64,000 nucleotides of DNA from CAWJLS01 sp963843755 (GTDB lineage: Bacteria; Acidobacteriota; Thermoanaerobaculia; Multivoradales; DATKCC01): positions 1 to 64,000 of the forward strand of contig CAWJLS010000006.1 of NCBI GenBank assembly GCA_963843755.1. Reading direction: 5' to 3'. A program made the position numbers and the translations under genes. The notes under the pieces are model-generated. The model was not told the origin of the DNA and ran no database searches. It saw only the letters and a list, made by a program, of their open reading frames with translations. This document shows positions 44,962-52,906 of this stretch, piece after piece (the stretch's first letter is position 1; every line of letters starts with the position of its first letter).

Positions 44962-46083
44962 ATGGTAATGTGCGCCCGGAACAAAGAACTTGAAGACGGT
45001 GTTCTCCTGACCCAAGCGCTGCTCATCCTCGGACCTCACCGGAGCGGCACGTCCGCCCTGACCAGAGTGCTCAATTTGCAGGGCGTGCACCTGGGCGAGG
45101 ACCTCCTGCCCGCGAAGTTCGACAACCGGCGAGGCTATTGGGAGCACTGGAGCATCTTCGACCTCCACGAGCGCCTGCTCTCCCGGGCCGGCTCCGCCTG
45201 GCACGACTACCGGCCGATGCCCCTCGGTTGGCAGGAGCTGGAGGAGGTCCGCGCCATCCGGGAGGAGCTTCGAGCCCTGATCGAGCGCCAGTTCCTCGAC
45301 TCGCCGCTCTGGGGCGTCAAGGACCCGCGCCTCGGCCGCGTGTTGCCCCTGTGGCTCGACCTGCTCGACGAGTTGGGCGTCGACGCCGGGTTCGTCATCC
45401 TGGTGCGCAATCCGCTCGAGGTGGTTCGCTCGATGGAACGTCGCAACGGGTTCCCGAGATCGAAATGCCTGCTGCTCTACCTGGCGGACACCCTGGAAGC
45501 GATCCGCCACACGGCCGGCCGCCCCAGGACCTTCGTCTCCTACGAGCGCCTGCTGGCAGATTGGCGCTCCGTCGTCGAGCGGGTGGGACACGAGTTGGAG
45601 ATCTCTTGGCCCGCCACTCCCTCCGCGTCCGCGGCGGCGATCGACGACTTCCTTCGCCCGTCCGAGCGCCACCACACCGCTTCGCTGGACGCTCTGCAGC
45701 GCGAGCCCGGTCTGCCGCCGTGGGTCGCCGACCTGTATGGAGCGATGGAATCGGCAGCCGGCGGAGACCGCAACGGGATGAACGCGGCCGTCAGCGTGGC
45801 GCACGAGGGATTCGACTCCGCCCTGAAACTGTTCGCCCCGGAGGTGAAAGCACTGCATACAGAGGTGCAGCACCTCCGGATGCGACTCGAGGCCCTCGAG
45901 CACGAAAACGCCCACCGGGACCGCGTGCGATTGGAGCGCCGTGCCCAGCGCGCCGAGGCCGAGCTCGCCAAGGTCGAACGACGGCTCCTCTCGATCCTGT
46001 CGAGCCCCTTCTATCGCTCGACGCAGAGCCTGCGGCGGACGTGGCGCACCGCGACGCGGTTCTTCCGCCGGGCAGAAGAATGA
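44962..46083 (+). CDS. Sulfotransferase-family protein with C-terminal coiled coil
   Basis: A 373-residue protein with the PAPS-binding P-loop LILGPHRSGTSALTRVL and the second 3'-phosphate motif near FVILVRNPLEVVRSMERR. After the sulfotransferase domain (to about residue 240 of the mature frame) a heptad-rich coiled coil follows (HTEVQHLRMRLEALEHENAH, AQRAEAELAKVERRL), then a basic end. It probably adds sulfate to the glycan or to an anchoring partner. Start is uncertain (44914, 44962 or 44968, no good ribosome site). Its stop overlaps the next GT2 start by four bases (ATGA). Confidence 0.78.
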   Translation: MVMCARNKELEDGVLLTQALLILGPHRSGTSALTRVLNLQGVHLGEDLLPAKFDNRRGYWEHWSIFDLHERLLSRAGSAWHDYRPMPLGWQELEEVRAIREELRALIERQFLDSPLWGVKDPRLGRVLPLWLDLLDELGVDAGFVILVRNPLEVVRSMERRNGFPRSKCLLLYLADTLEAIRHTAGRPRTFVSYERLLADWRSVVERVGHELEISWPATPSASAAAIDDFLRPSERHHTASLDALQREPGLPPWVADLYGAMESAAGGDRNGMNAAVSVAHEGFDSALKLFAPEVKALHTEVQHLRMRLEALEHENAHRDRVRLERRAQRAEAELAKVERRLLSILSSPFYRSTQSLRRTWRTATRFFRRAEE

Positions 46084-47402
46084 GCCGCTCCGAGTCGCGC
46101 GCGGCCGACGCGCCCACGGTCTCTGTGATCACCGTCAACTTCAACGGTGCTCATCTCCTGCCCGACCTGCTGCAAAGCCTCGAGCGACAGACCTACCGTC
46201 ACCACGAGGTCCTGGTCATCGACAACGGCTCGACCGACGACTCCGTCGAGCTGTTGCGGAGAGACTTCCCCGGCGTCAGAGTCCTGGCGCAATCACGGAA
46301 CCGGGGGTTCGCGGGCGGCAACAACGCCGGGATCCGCGCCGCCCGGGGCGAGTTGGTCGCGCTGGTCAACAACGACACGGTCGCAGACCCGTCCTGGCTC
46401 GAAGAGCTCGTCCGGACGGCACGCGCCAACCCGCAGGCCGCGGCGGTGGGGTCGAAGATCTTGTTCTATCGCCCGTACGTCGCCGTCTCCCTGACCCCGG
46501 AGGGGAGCGACGCCCGGACGCGGGAAGCGTGGCTCGCCGAGGAGTCGGCGTTCGACGGCTGCGACTACAAGAAGCCGATCTTCAAGGAAGGGTTCGAACC
46601 GTCCGAGGTCGAGGGTGACCGGGCGGCTCGCCGGATCGCGGCCCGTGCAACCGTCTACCTTCCGATCGGCGACGTCGACGCGACAGCCGCTCTGCGCCTG
46701 ATGGTGTCTGCACCGTCCGGCGCGCCCGGGACGAGCCTCCGGGTCGACGTCGGTTCCACCTGGATCGCCACCGTGCCGCTCCGTGCGACGTTCGAAGAGC
46801 ATCGGATCGAGATTCCGGCTGACCGAATCCGCTCCGACGCCTTCGAGGTAATCAACAATGCCGGCACCCGGCTCTCGGAGACCGGGATCGCCGCCGACCG
46901 CGGTATCTACGAGCCGGACCGGGGCCAATACGACTGCGCCGAAGAGGTGGACGCATTCTGCGGAGCCGCCGTCCTGCTGCGCCGGTCCGCCCTCGACGCC
47001 GTCGGTCTGTTCGACCGCGACTTCTTCATGTACTTCGAGGATACGGATCTGTCCTGGCGCCTCCGGTCACACGGCTACAAGCTGCTCTATCAACCGCGAA
47101 GCCGGATCCGCCACCTCCACGCGACGTCGAGCGTTGAGTGGTCGCCGCTGTTCACCTTTCACGTCGTGCGGAACAAGCTCCTCATGATCGCCAAGAACGG
47201 TCGGCCGACGGCGTTCGCCGGCGCGCTCGTGGCAGAGGTCCGGAGAACCGCATCATTGCTGAGGCGGATCTGGCGCTCCGGGCGCGATCTCATGCGGCAG
47301 CGCGCCCGGCGGGAGCTGCGCACCCGCTTGCGAGCCTACGCGAGCCTGATCGGTCATCTCCCCCGCGCCCTGCTCAAGCGAGCCGGCGCGCTGGACCATT
47401 GA
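46080..47402 (+). CDS. GT2 glycosyltransferase with inserted beta-sandwich domain
   Basis: A 440-residue enzyme. The GT-A core is split: residues 13-130 (VSVITVNFNGAHLLPDLLQ, LVIDNGSTDDS, metal site NNDTVADPSW) and about 290-400 (FCGAAVLLRRSALDAVGLFD, MYFEDTDLSWRLRSHGYK). Between them about 150 residues (130-285) read as beta-strands (ARATVYLPIGDVDATAALRL, TSLRVDVGSTWIATVPL), an insert not seen in normal GT2 enzymes. A similar module occurs in the next gene. The C-terminus is basic and helical. It is coupled to the sulfotransferase by a four-base overlap. Confidence 0.85.
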   Translation: MSRSESRAADAPTVSVITVNFNGAHLLPDLLQSLERQTYRHHEVLVIDNGSTDDSVELLRRDFPGVRVLAQSRNRGFAGGNNAGIRAARGELVALVNNDTVADPSWLEELVRTARANPQAAAVGSKILFYRPYVAVSLTPEGSDARTREAWLAEESAFDGCDYKKPIFKEGFEPSEVEGDRAARRIAARATVYLPIGDVDATAALRLMVSAPSGAPGTSLRVDVGSTWIATVPLRATFEEHRIEIPADRIRSDAFEVINNAGTRLSETGIAADRGIYEPDRGQYDCAEEVDAFCGAAVLLRRSALDAVGLFDRDFFMYFEDTDLSWRLRSHGYKLLYQPRSRIRHLHATSSVEWSPLFTFHVVRNKLLMIAKNGRPTAFAGALVAEVRRTASLLRRIWRSGRDLMRQRARRELRTRLRAYASLIGHLPRALLKRAGALDH

Positions 47403-47418
47403 CGCCGCGGGACACTCG

Positions 47419-48975
47419 ATGAAGATCGGACTGTACAACCGCTACTGGACGACGCGCGGCGGCGGCGAGCGCTACGCTGGGGTGATGGCCGAGATCCTCT
47501 CCCAGGAGCACGACGTCGAGCTCCTGGGGCCGGACTCGATCGCCCTGACGGGCCTCGGAGAACATCTGGGGATCGACCTCTCCAGGACGCGCTTTCGGTT
47601 GCTGCCCCCGGTCAGCGAACGCGAGCTCGCTCCGCTGACCACCAAGTACGACCTGTTCGTCAACTGCACCTATCTGTCCCGGCTCCCCTCCCGCGCGGCC
47701 CGATCCGTGTACGTGGTGCTGTTCCCCCAGAGACCGTGGCCCGGCGCCCTGGTCGAACCGGCACGGCGACTGCTCGAGGGTCTCCACCGGGAGCGCCCCG
47801 TGCCGGTCGAGCCCCTGGAAGGGTTCTACGGCATCGACGTCGGAGAGTCCCGATGGACCCGCAACGCGGCCCGGTTGCGGGTTCAACCGTGGGCGTTCCG
47901 CGGCGCACGGGCCCACTTGCGTTTCGCCCCCCCACCCTGCTGGTCGCTCGAGGAGGCCGTGCTCGACGTGCAGGCCCGCTCGATCGCGTGGCGGGTCGAC
48001 GGCAACGATCTGGTGCTCGATCACGAAGGCGGTGCCCCGGAGCACGCCGTCGACGTCGAGCTCCGGTGCCGAACCTTCGTCCCGTCGGAGATCGGTCTGT
48101 CGAACGACGGGCGCCCGCTCGGCATCTGCCTGGTGGACCAGGAACGATCCCGGGTCAAGACGAAGGTCCGCTCGCTCGCCCGACGGATCTCAGGGCGTCT
48201 GGACGGACACGATCCGAAGATCCCGTCGAGCTACGACCTGTTGTTGTCGATCTCCGAGTTCACCCGCACCTGGGTTCGCAAGCGGTGGGGACAATCGAGC
48301 GAGGTCCTGGCGCCGCCCGTGGACACGACCACTTTCGCCGCGCCCGATCCGCGCGAGAAACGAAGGCTGATTCTGAGCGTCGGCCGGTTCTTCCACGGCT
48401 CTCACAACAAGAAGCACCTAGAGATGCTCCGGGCCTTTCGCCGCATGGTCGACCGCGGCGAGGTGCCGGACGGCTGGGAGTACCACTTGGTCGGCAACCT
48501 CCACCGCAACCGGTTGGTCGACCTGGAGTACTTCGCAGAGCTCGAGCGCCTGGCCGAAGGCTACCCGGTGGAGATCCTGGTCGACCTGGGCTTGGACCGG
48601 CTGATCGACGAGTACCGGAGCGCGTCGATCTTCTGGCACGCCGCCGGGTGGGGCGAGAGCGAACGGCGCCAGCCGGAGAAGCTCGAGCATTTCGGACTGA
48701 CGACCTGCGAGGCCATGAGCGCCGGCTGCATTCCCGTGGTCATCGCCAAGGCGGGCCAGCTCGAGATCGTCGAGCACGGCGAAACCGGCTTCCTGTTCGA
48801 CACGGAGAACGAGCTGGTCACGTTCACCAAGCGCCTGGTCGACGGCCACGGCGAGCCCTGGACCCACGAGATCGCGCAACGCGCGCGCCGCTCCGTCGAG
48901 CGCTTCTCCCACGACGCCTTCGAAGAGCGGCTCCTGGAGATCCTGGCGGACCATGACATGGTTCCCCCACGCTGA
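47419..48975 (+). CDS. GT4 glycosyltransferase with inserted beta-sandwich domain
   Basis: A 518-residue GT-B enzyme. The N-domain starts KIGLYNRYWTTRGGGERYAG; the C-domain has LILSVGRFFHGSHNKKH, ASIFWHAAGWGE, and EHFGLTTCEAMSAGCIPVV with the donor-binding glutamate of the EX7E motif. Residues about 131-245 are a strand-rich insert (RWTRNAARLRVQPWAF, HAVDVELRCRTFVPSEIGLS, LGICLVD) of the type I associate with carbohydrate-binding sandwich modules in large surface-glycan enzymes. A distinctly extended protein compared with plain GT4 enzymes of about 370-400 residues. Start ATG 47419, 16 bases after the previous stop. Confidence 0.85.
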   Translation: MKIGLYNRYWTTRGGGERYAGVMAEILSQEHDVELLGPDSIALTGLGEHLGIDLSRTRFRLLPPVSERELAPLTTKYDLFVNCTYLSRLPSRAARSVYVVLFPQRPWPGALVEPARRLLEGLHRERPVPVEPLEGFYGIDVGESRWTRNAARLRVQPWAFRGARAHLRFAPPPCWSLEEAVLDVQARSIAWRVDGNDLVLDHEGGAPEHAVDVELRCRTFVPSEIGLSNDGRPLGICLVDQERSRVKTKVRSLARRISGRLDGHDPKIPSSYDLLLSISEFTRTWVRKRWGQSSEVLAPPVDTTTFAAPDPREKRRLILSVGRFFHGSHNKKHLEMLRAFRRMVDRGEVPDGWEYHLVGNLHRNRLVDLEYFAELERLAEGYPVEILVDLGLDRLIDEYRSASIFWHAAGWGESERRQPEKLEHFGLTTCEAMSAGCIPVVIAKAGQLEIVEHGETGFLFDTENELVTFTKRLVDGHGEPWTHEIAQRARRSVERFSHDAFEERLLEILADHDMVPPR

Positions 48976-49041
48976 TCGGCTGTTCCACGTGACCCTCTCC
49001 GGAAGGATCGATTCCTCGAGACCGTTGAGCCCCTCAGACCG

Positions 49042-51264
49042 ATGACCGACTTCTCCAGCCGATCCGCGGGCCGCCGACTCATTCTGGCGGCGCTTCCCCT
49101 TCTGGCACTCTCGAGTGCTCCGGCGCTCGACGCCGCCGTCTTCCGTGTCGACGATCTGGCCGGTGCCGATGGCGGCGGGTGCGGCACCGAGGCCTCCCCC
49201 TGCGCCTCCATCCAACAGGCGGTCGACCTGGCGAGCTCGGGCGACACCATCCTGGTGGCCGAGGGCACGTACGTGGACGACAACACCTGTCTCGGCGAAA
49301 GCGCCGTGGTCTGCGTGTACCAGAAGCAACTGACCATCCAGGGCGGCTTCGCGTCCGGAAGCTGGTCGCTGCCCGACCCCGCGACCAACACGACGATCGT
49401 CGACGGCCAGAACACCCGGCGCGGCGTGCTCGTGCGCCGCGGCGGCTCCGGCAGCCAGTTCCCGGACACCAGCCTCCGCATGGAGGGCTTCACCATCCGC
49501 AACGGGCGGGCTGTCGGCGCGCCGCAGGGGTTCGGCGGCGGGATGAAGGCCAACTTCTCGGACATCACCCTGCGCGACATGGTGTTCCAGGACAACGTGG
49601 CTCTCGGGGGGACCAACGGCCGCGGTGGCGGTGCCGGCGCGGCGCTCCAGGCCGATCCCAACAACACCATGACGGTGACACTCGAGCGGGTGGAGTTCCG
49701 GAACAACCAGGCGACCGGCGGCGGCGGCACCACGGGGGGTGAAGGGATCGGCGGCGGCCTGGTGATCGACTACGCGATCGTCGACGCCCTGGACCTGACG
49801 TTCGACGGCAACGCGGCGACCGGCGGCGGCTCGTCCGGCACCGGCAAGGACGGTCTCGGCGGCGCAGCGGCCTTCTCCTTCGGCACCAGTGGCACGATCC
49901 GCCGGCTGACCGCCACCGGCAATACCGCGACCGGGGCCGCGGGGACCACCAAGGGAGGCTTCGGCTTCGGAGGAGCCCTCTTCCTCGAAGGTCACCAGGA
50001 CCTCCCGGCGCGCGAGACCAGCCTGACCATCCTGGACTCCGACCTGTCCGGCAACACCACGACCGGTGGTAACGGCACCACAGCCGGCGGCGGCTCGGGG
50101 GGTGCGATCGACGTCTTCGCCGCCCAGCTCACCCTCGAGCGGAGCACCATCCTCGGCAACCTGGCGGAGGGTGGAGCCCAGGGCGCCTCGAAAGCGAGCG
50201 CAGGGGGCGGCGGCATCTTCCTCGAGTGGCCCTTCACGTCGACGGCGCCGCTCAACGTGGTCCGCGACACGATCATCGCCGACAACCTCATCGACGGGTC
50301 CCAGGGCGGTGGCGGCGGCCTCCGACTGTTGGGAGCGCGAGCCCAGGTGACCCATGCCACCGTCGTCGATAACCGCATCTTGGGGGCGGGTTTCGGCAAC
50401 GGCATCCTCGTCGGCCCCCGGTTCGCCAGCAGCAAAGAGAGCGCGCTAACCCTGGCCTACAGCATCGTCGCCGACCACACCGTGTCGAGTGGGGCCGAGG
50501 CGCTCTACGTCCAGGCCGGCGCGGGCCTGAGCAGCAGCGCAGACCTGACGAGCCCCAGCCTCTTCGTGGGCAACAACGACGACACCAACATGGGGGACGC
50601 CAACTCCGGCTCCTTCACGGGTTTCCCGGGCAGCAACCTCCTCGACGCGAGCGCGTCGACCTTCTTCGTCGACCCCGCCGGCGGTGACTACCACGTCGAC
50701 GGAACCCAGCCCCCGACCGACGTGGCGAGCGGCAGCTCCGAAGCGCTCGACGTCGACGGCGCGGCCCGCAGCGGGACCCGAGACCTGGGTGCGGACGAGT
50801 TCGGAGCGGTCGCCTTCGGTCTCTCGGTGGCTAAGCTCGGCGTGGGAACGGGCACTGTCACCAGCTCACCCGCCGGCATCGCCTGCGGCACCGACTGCTT
50901 CGCCAGCTTCGCCGACGGCGTCAACGCCACCCTCACCGCCACGGCGGACATGGGGTTCTACTTCACCGGTTGGAGCGGCGACGCCGACTGCAGCGACGGC
51001 GTCGTGCTCATGAGCCAGAACCGCTCGTGCACCGCACAGTTCGAGGATCAGCCCAAGGCGTGCACGGTGCCGGACAACGACCTGGTGCTGACCGGGACGA
51101 CCGTCAACAACACGGTCACGGAGCAGGCCTGCAACAGCATCACCGCTGGTCCGTCCTACACCGTCGGCAGCAACGGCAGCGTGACCTTCGAGGCACCCTC
51201 GATCATTCTGCGAAGCGGCTTCTCCGTCGCCGGCGGCTTCGTCGCCAAGACCACCGTCCCCTGA
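49042..51264 (+). CDS. Secreted beta-helix (choice-of-anchor-Q-like) protein with 3-coathanger end
   Basis: A 740-residue exported protein (signal peptide LILAALPLLALSSAPALDA). Residues 30-545 form a right-handed beta-helix with a pectate-lyase-like N-cap (CGTEASPCASIQQAVDLASSG) and many Gly/Thr/Asn coils (NNQATGGGGTT, NTTTGGNGTTAGG). Then comes a bacterial surface repeat (GTGTVTSSPAGIACGTDCF, FTGWSGDADCSDG) with paired cysteines, and a C-terminal strand triplet (TFEAPSIILRSGFSVAGGFV) resembling the 3-coathanger stack domain. It is probably a cell-surface or secreted adhesin or polysaccharide-binding protein. No catalytic aspartates of pectate lyases could be confirmed. Confidence 0.8.
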   Translation: MTDFSSRSAGRRLILAALPLLALSSAPALDAAVFRVDDLAGADGGGCGTEASPCASIQQAVDLASSGDTILVAEGTYVDDNTCLGESAVVCVYQKQLTIQGGFASGSWSLPDPATNTTIVDGQNTRRGVLVRRGGSGSQFPDTSLRMEGFTIRNGRAVGAPQGFGGGMKANFSDITLRDMVFQDNVALGGTNGRGGGAGAALQADPNNTMTVTLERVEFRNNQATGGGGTTGGEGIGGGLVIDYAIVDALDLTFDGNAATGGGSSGTGKDGLGGAAAFSFGTSGTIRRLTATGNTATGAAGTTKGGFGFGGALFLEGHQDLPARETSLTILDSDLSGNTTTGGNGTTAGGGSGGAIDVFAAQLTLERSTILGNLAEGGAQGASKASAGGGGIFLEWPFTSTAPLNVVRDTIIADNLIDGSQGGGGGLRLLGARAQVTHATVVDNRILGAGFGNGILVGPRFASSKESALTLAYSIVADHTVSSGAEALYVQAGAGLSSSADLTSPSLFVGNNDDTNMGDANSGSFTGFPGSNLLDASASTFFVDPAGGDYHVDGTQPPTDVASGSSEALDVDGAARSGTRDLGADEFGAVAFGLSVAKLGVGTGTVTSSPAGIACGTDCFASFADGVNATLTATADMGFYFTGWSGDADCSDGVVLMSQNRSCTAQFEDQPKACTVPDNDLVLTGTTVNNTVTEQACNSITAGPSYTVGSNGSVTFEAPSIILRSGFSVAGGFVAKTTVP

Positions 51265-51322
51265 GCTGCGGATCGGCCAGAACGATGCGGGGTCGGACTC
51301 CCGGCCAGCGCGCGGTCAGCGC

Positions 51323-52735
51323 TCAGTTGACGTAGCCGAGGGATTCGAGCCGCTTGCGCTCTTCACCCGAGAGGACGTCCTTACCGCTCACGGTCCCGTC
51401 GGCGAACGCCCTGCCGAGGCGCCGGTTGGCCCGCACCAGCCGCTCGAGCCGCCCTTCCATCTCGTCAGCGAGATCGGGACGCTCGTCGGCGAGGTTGGTC
51501 GTCTCCCCCGGATCGGCCGCCAGGTCGTAGAGCTCCCGATGCCCCGTCTTGAGATCCATGATCAGCTTGACGCCGTCCGTGCGGAGACCGTAGCGGGTCC
51601 AGGTGATGCTGTCCTCGCTGAGCACGGCGTCCTTCGTCCAGGTCCGCCCGTCGCCCAGCAGGTCAAGGAGGCTCTCCCCCTGGACGCCGTCCGGGACGTC
51701 GAGCTTCAGCGCCTCGAGCAGAGTCGGCATCAGATCCACCGTCTCGACCACCCGCGAGACCCGCGTCCCCGCCTTCCGGGAGTGGGGAAACTTGATGAAC
51801 AGGGGCACGTGGGTCGTCTCGTCGTAGGGCTGGGAGTGGATGAACCGGCCGTGCTCGCGGAACTCCTCGCCGTGGTCGGAGGTGACGACGATCAATGCGT
51901 CGTCGTAGAGCCCCTGGCGCTTCAAGGCGTCGAAGAACTTGCCCATCTCGGCGTCGAGCTCCGGGACGGCCGCGCGGTAGAGATCGTGGATCAGGTGGAT
52001 CCTGGCCGGCGAGAGCGGTTGGCGCTCCCGGTCCATCGCCATCAGGTACCGCGTGTTGCACTGCCCTTCGCCGTCACAGAACTCCTGACCGTCGGCACTG
52101 ATCCCGAGCCTCTCCCGCGCCGCCGGTGAGGAGTAGTAGGGCAGTTTGTTTCCGACCCGGCCGTGCTCGAAGTCCGAGTGCAGGTCGTAGTAATGGAGGA
52201 AGAGGAAGAACGGCAACCGGTGCCGTTCGATCTGACGCAGAGCCTCCGTGTTGACCCGGTCGGCGTACGTGCGCTCATGGGGCAGGCGCTCATAGACGTC
52301 GAATCCCCGGCCGAACCCGAACTCGGGCTTGAGCCACTCGCTGGTCACCAGGCCCACGGTCCGGTAGCCGGCGCCGTGGAGAATCTCCGGCAGGGTGACG
52401 AACGACTCGCTCAAGGGATCGCGATCCGGCTTGACCCCGTGCACGTCCGGGTAGACCGACGTCATCATCGACATGTGGGACGGCAGGGTGTGCGGCGCCT
52501 GCACGAATGCGTGGTCGAAGGTGACTGCGTCCGCGGCGAACCGGTCGAGAGATGGAGTGCGCGACGGCTCCTCGCCGGTCAGCGCACCGAACAGATCGGC
52601 CCGGCAGGTGTCCAGGGAGATGAGGATCACCGACGGTGCGTTCGGATCCGCCGTCGGAGCCGAAGGTCCACAGGACGCGACGAAGGAACAGACCAGGGAC
52701 ATCGCGACGCAGCGGGCGAAACTCCGGATCGACAC
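51323..52735 (-). CDS. Sulfatase-like lipoprotein (alkaline-phosphatase superfamily)
   Basis: A 470-residue lipoprotein: signal segment ending in the lipobox FVASC (C22). The AlkP-fold core has VILISLDTCRADLFG (metal site), HTLPSHMSMMTSVYPDVHG, VTSDHGEEFREHGRF and YDLAADPGETTNLAD. The nucleophile position holds threonine in T-L-P-S-H instead of the C/S-x-P-x-R of formylglycine sulfatases, so it is probably a phospho- or phosphoglycerol/ethanolamine-type transferase or hydrolase rather than a sulfate ester hydrolase. GTG at 52735 keeps the lipobox in place; the open frame upstream is not like coding sequence. It is convergent with the beta-helix gene. Confidence 0.8.
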   Translation of the reverse strand: MSIRSFARCVAMSLVCSFVASCGPSAPTADPNAPSVILISLDTCRADLFGALTGEEPSRTPSLDRFAADAVTFDHAFVQAPHTLPSHMSMMTSVYPDVHGVKPDRDPLSESFVTLPEILHGAGYRTVGLVTSEWLKPEFGFGRGFDVYERLPHERTYADRVNTEALRQIERHRLPFFLFLHYYDLHSDFEHGRVGNKLPYYSSPAARERLGISADGQEFCDGEGQCNTRYLMAMDRERQPLSPARIHLIHDLYRAAVPELDAEMGKFFDALKRQGLYDDALIVVTSDHGEEFREHGRFIHSQPYDETTHVPLFIKFPHSRKAGTRVSRVVETVDLMPTLLEALKLDVPDGVQGESLLDLLGDGRTWTKDAVLSEDSITWTRYGLRTDGVKLIMDLKTGHRELYDLAADPGETTNLADERPDLADEMEGRLERLVRANRRLGRAFADGTVSGKDVLSGEERKRLESLGYVN

Positions 52736-52906
52736 CGCCCGACGATCTTCGTTCTGCAATGGGTTGATCTCCTGTGTTCGACCCGGATCCGCAGCGGTCT
52801 GGCGCTCGGAACCGGCTACCGCTGGTCTCCGCCAAGGGGACAACCGAGCAGGCAGGGGATCGCGAAGGACCTACGGGTCGTCAGGTGCTTCTTTCGTCAT
52901 CGTTCT

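Noticed and set aside
49500..50110. GGC-rich tracts that look like DNA tandem repeats
   Set aside because: They encode the glycine/threonine turns of the beta-helix; spacing is irregular and no unit repeats at DNA level.
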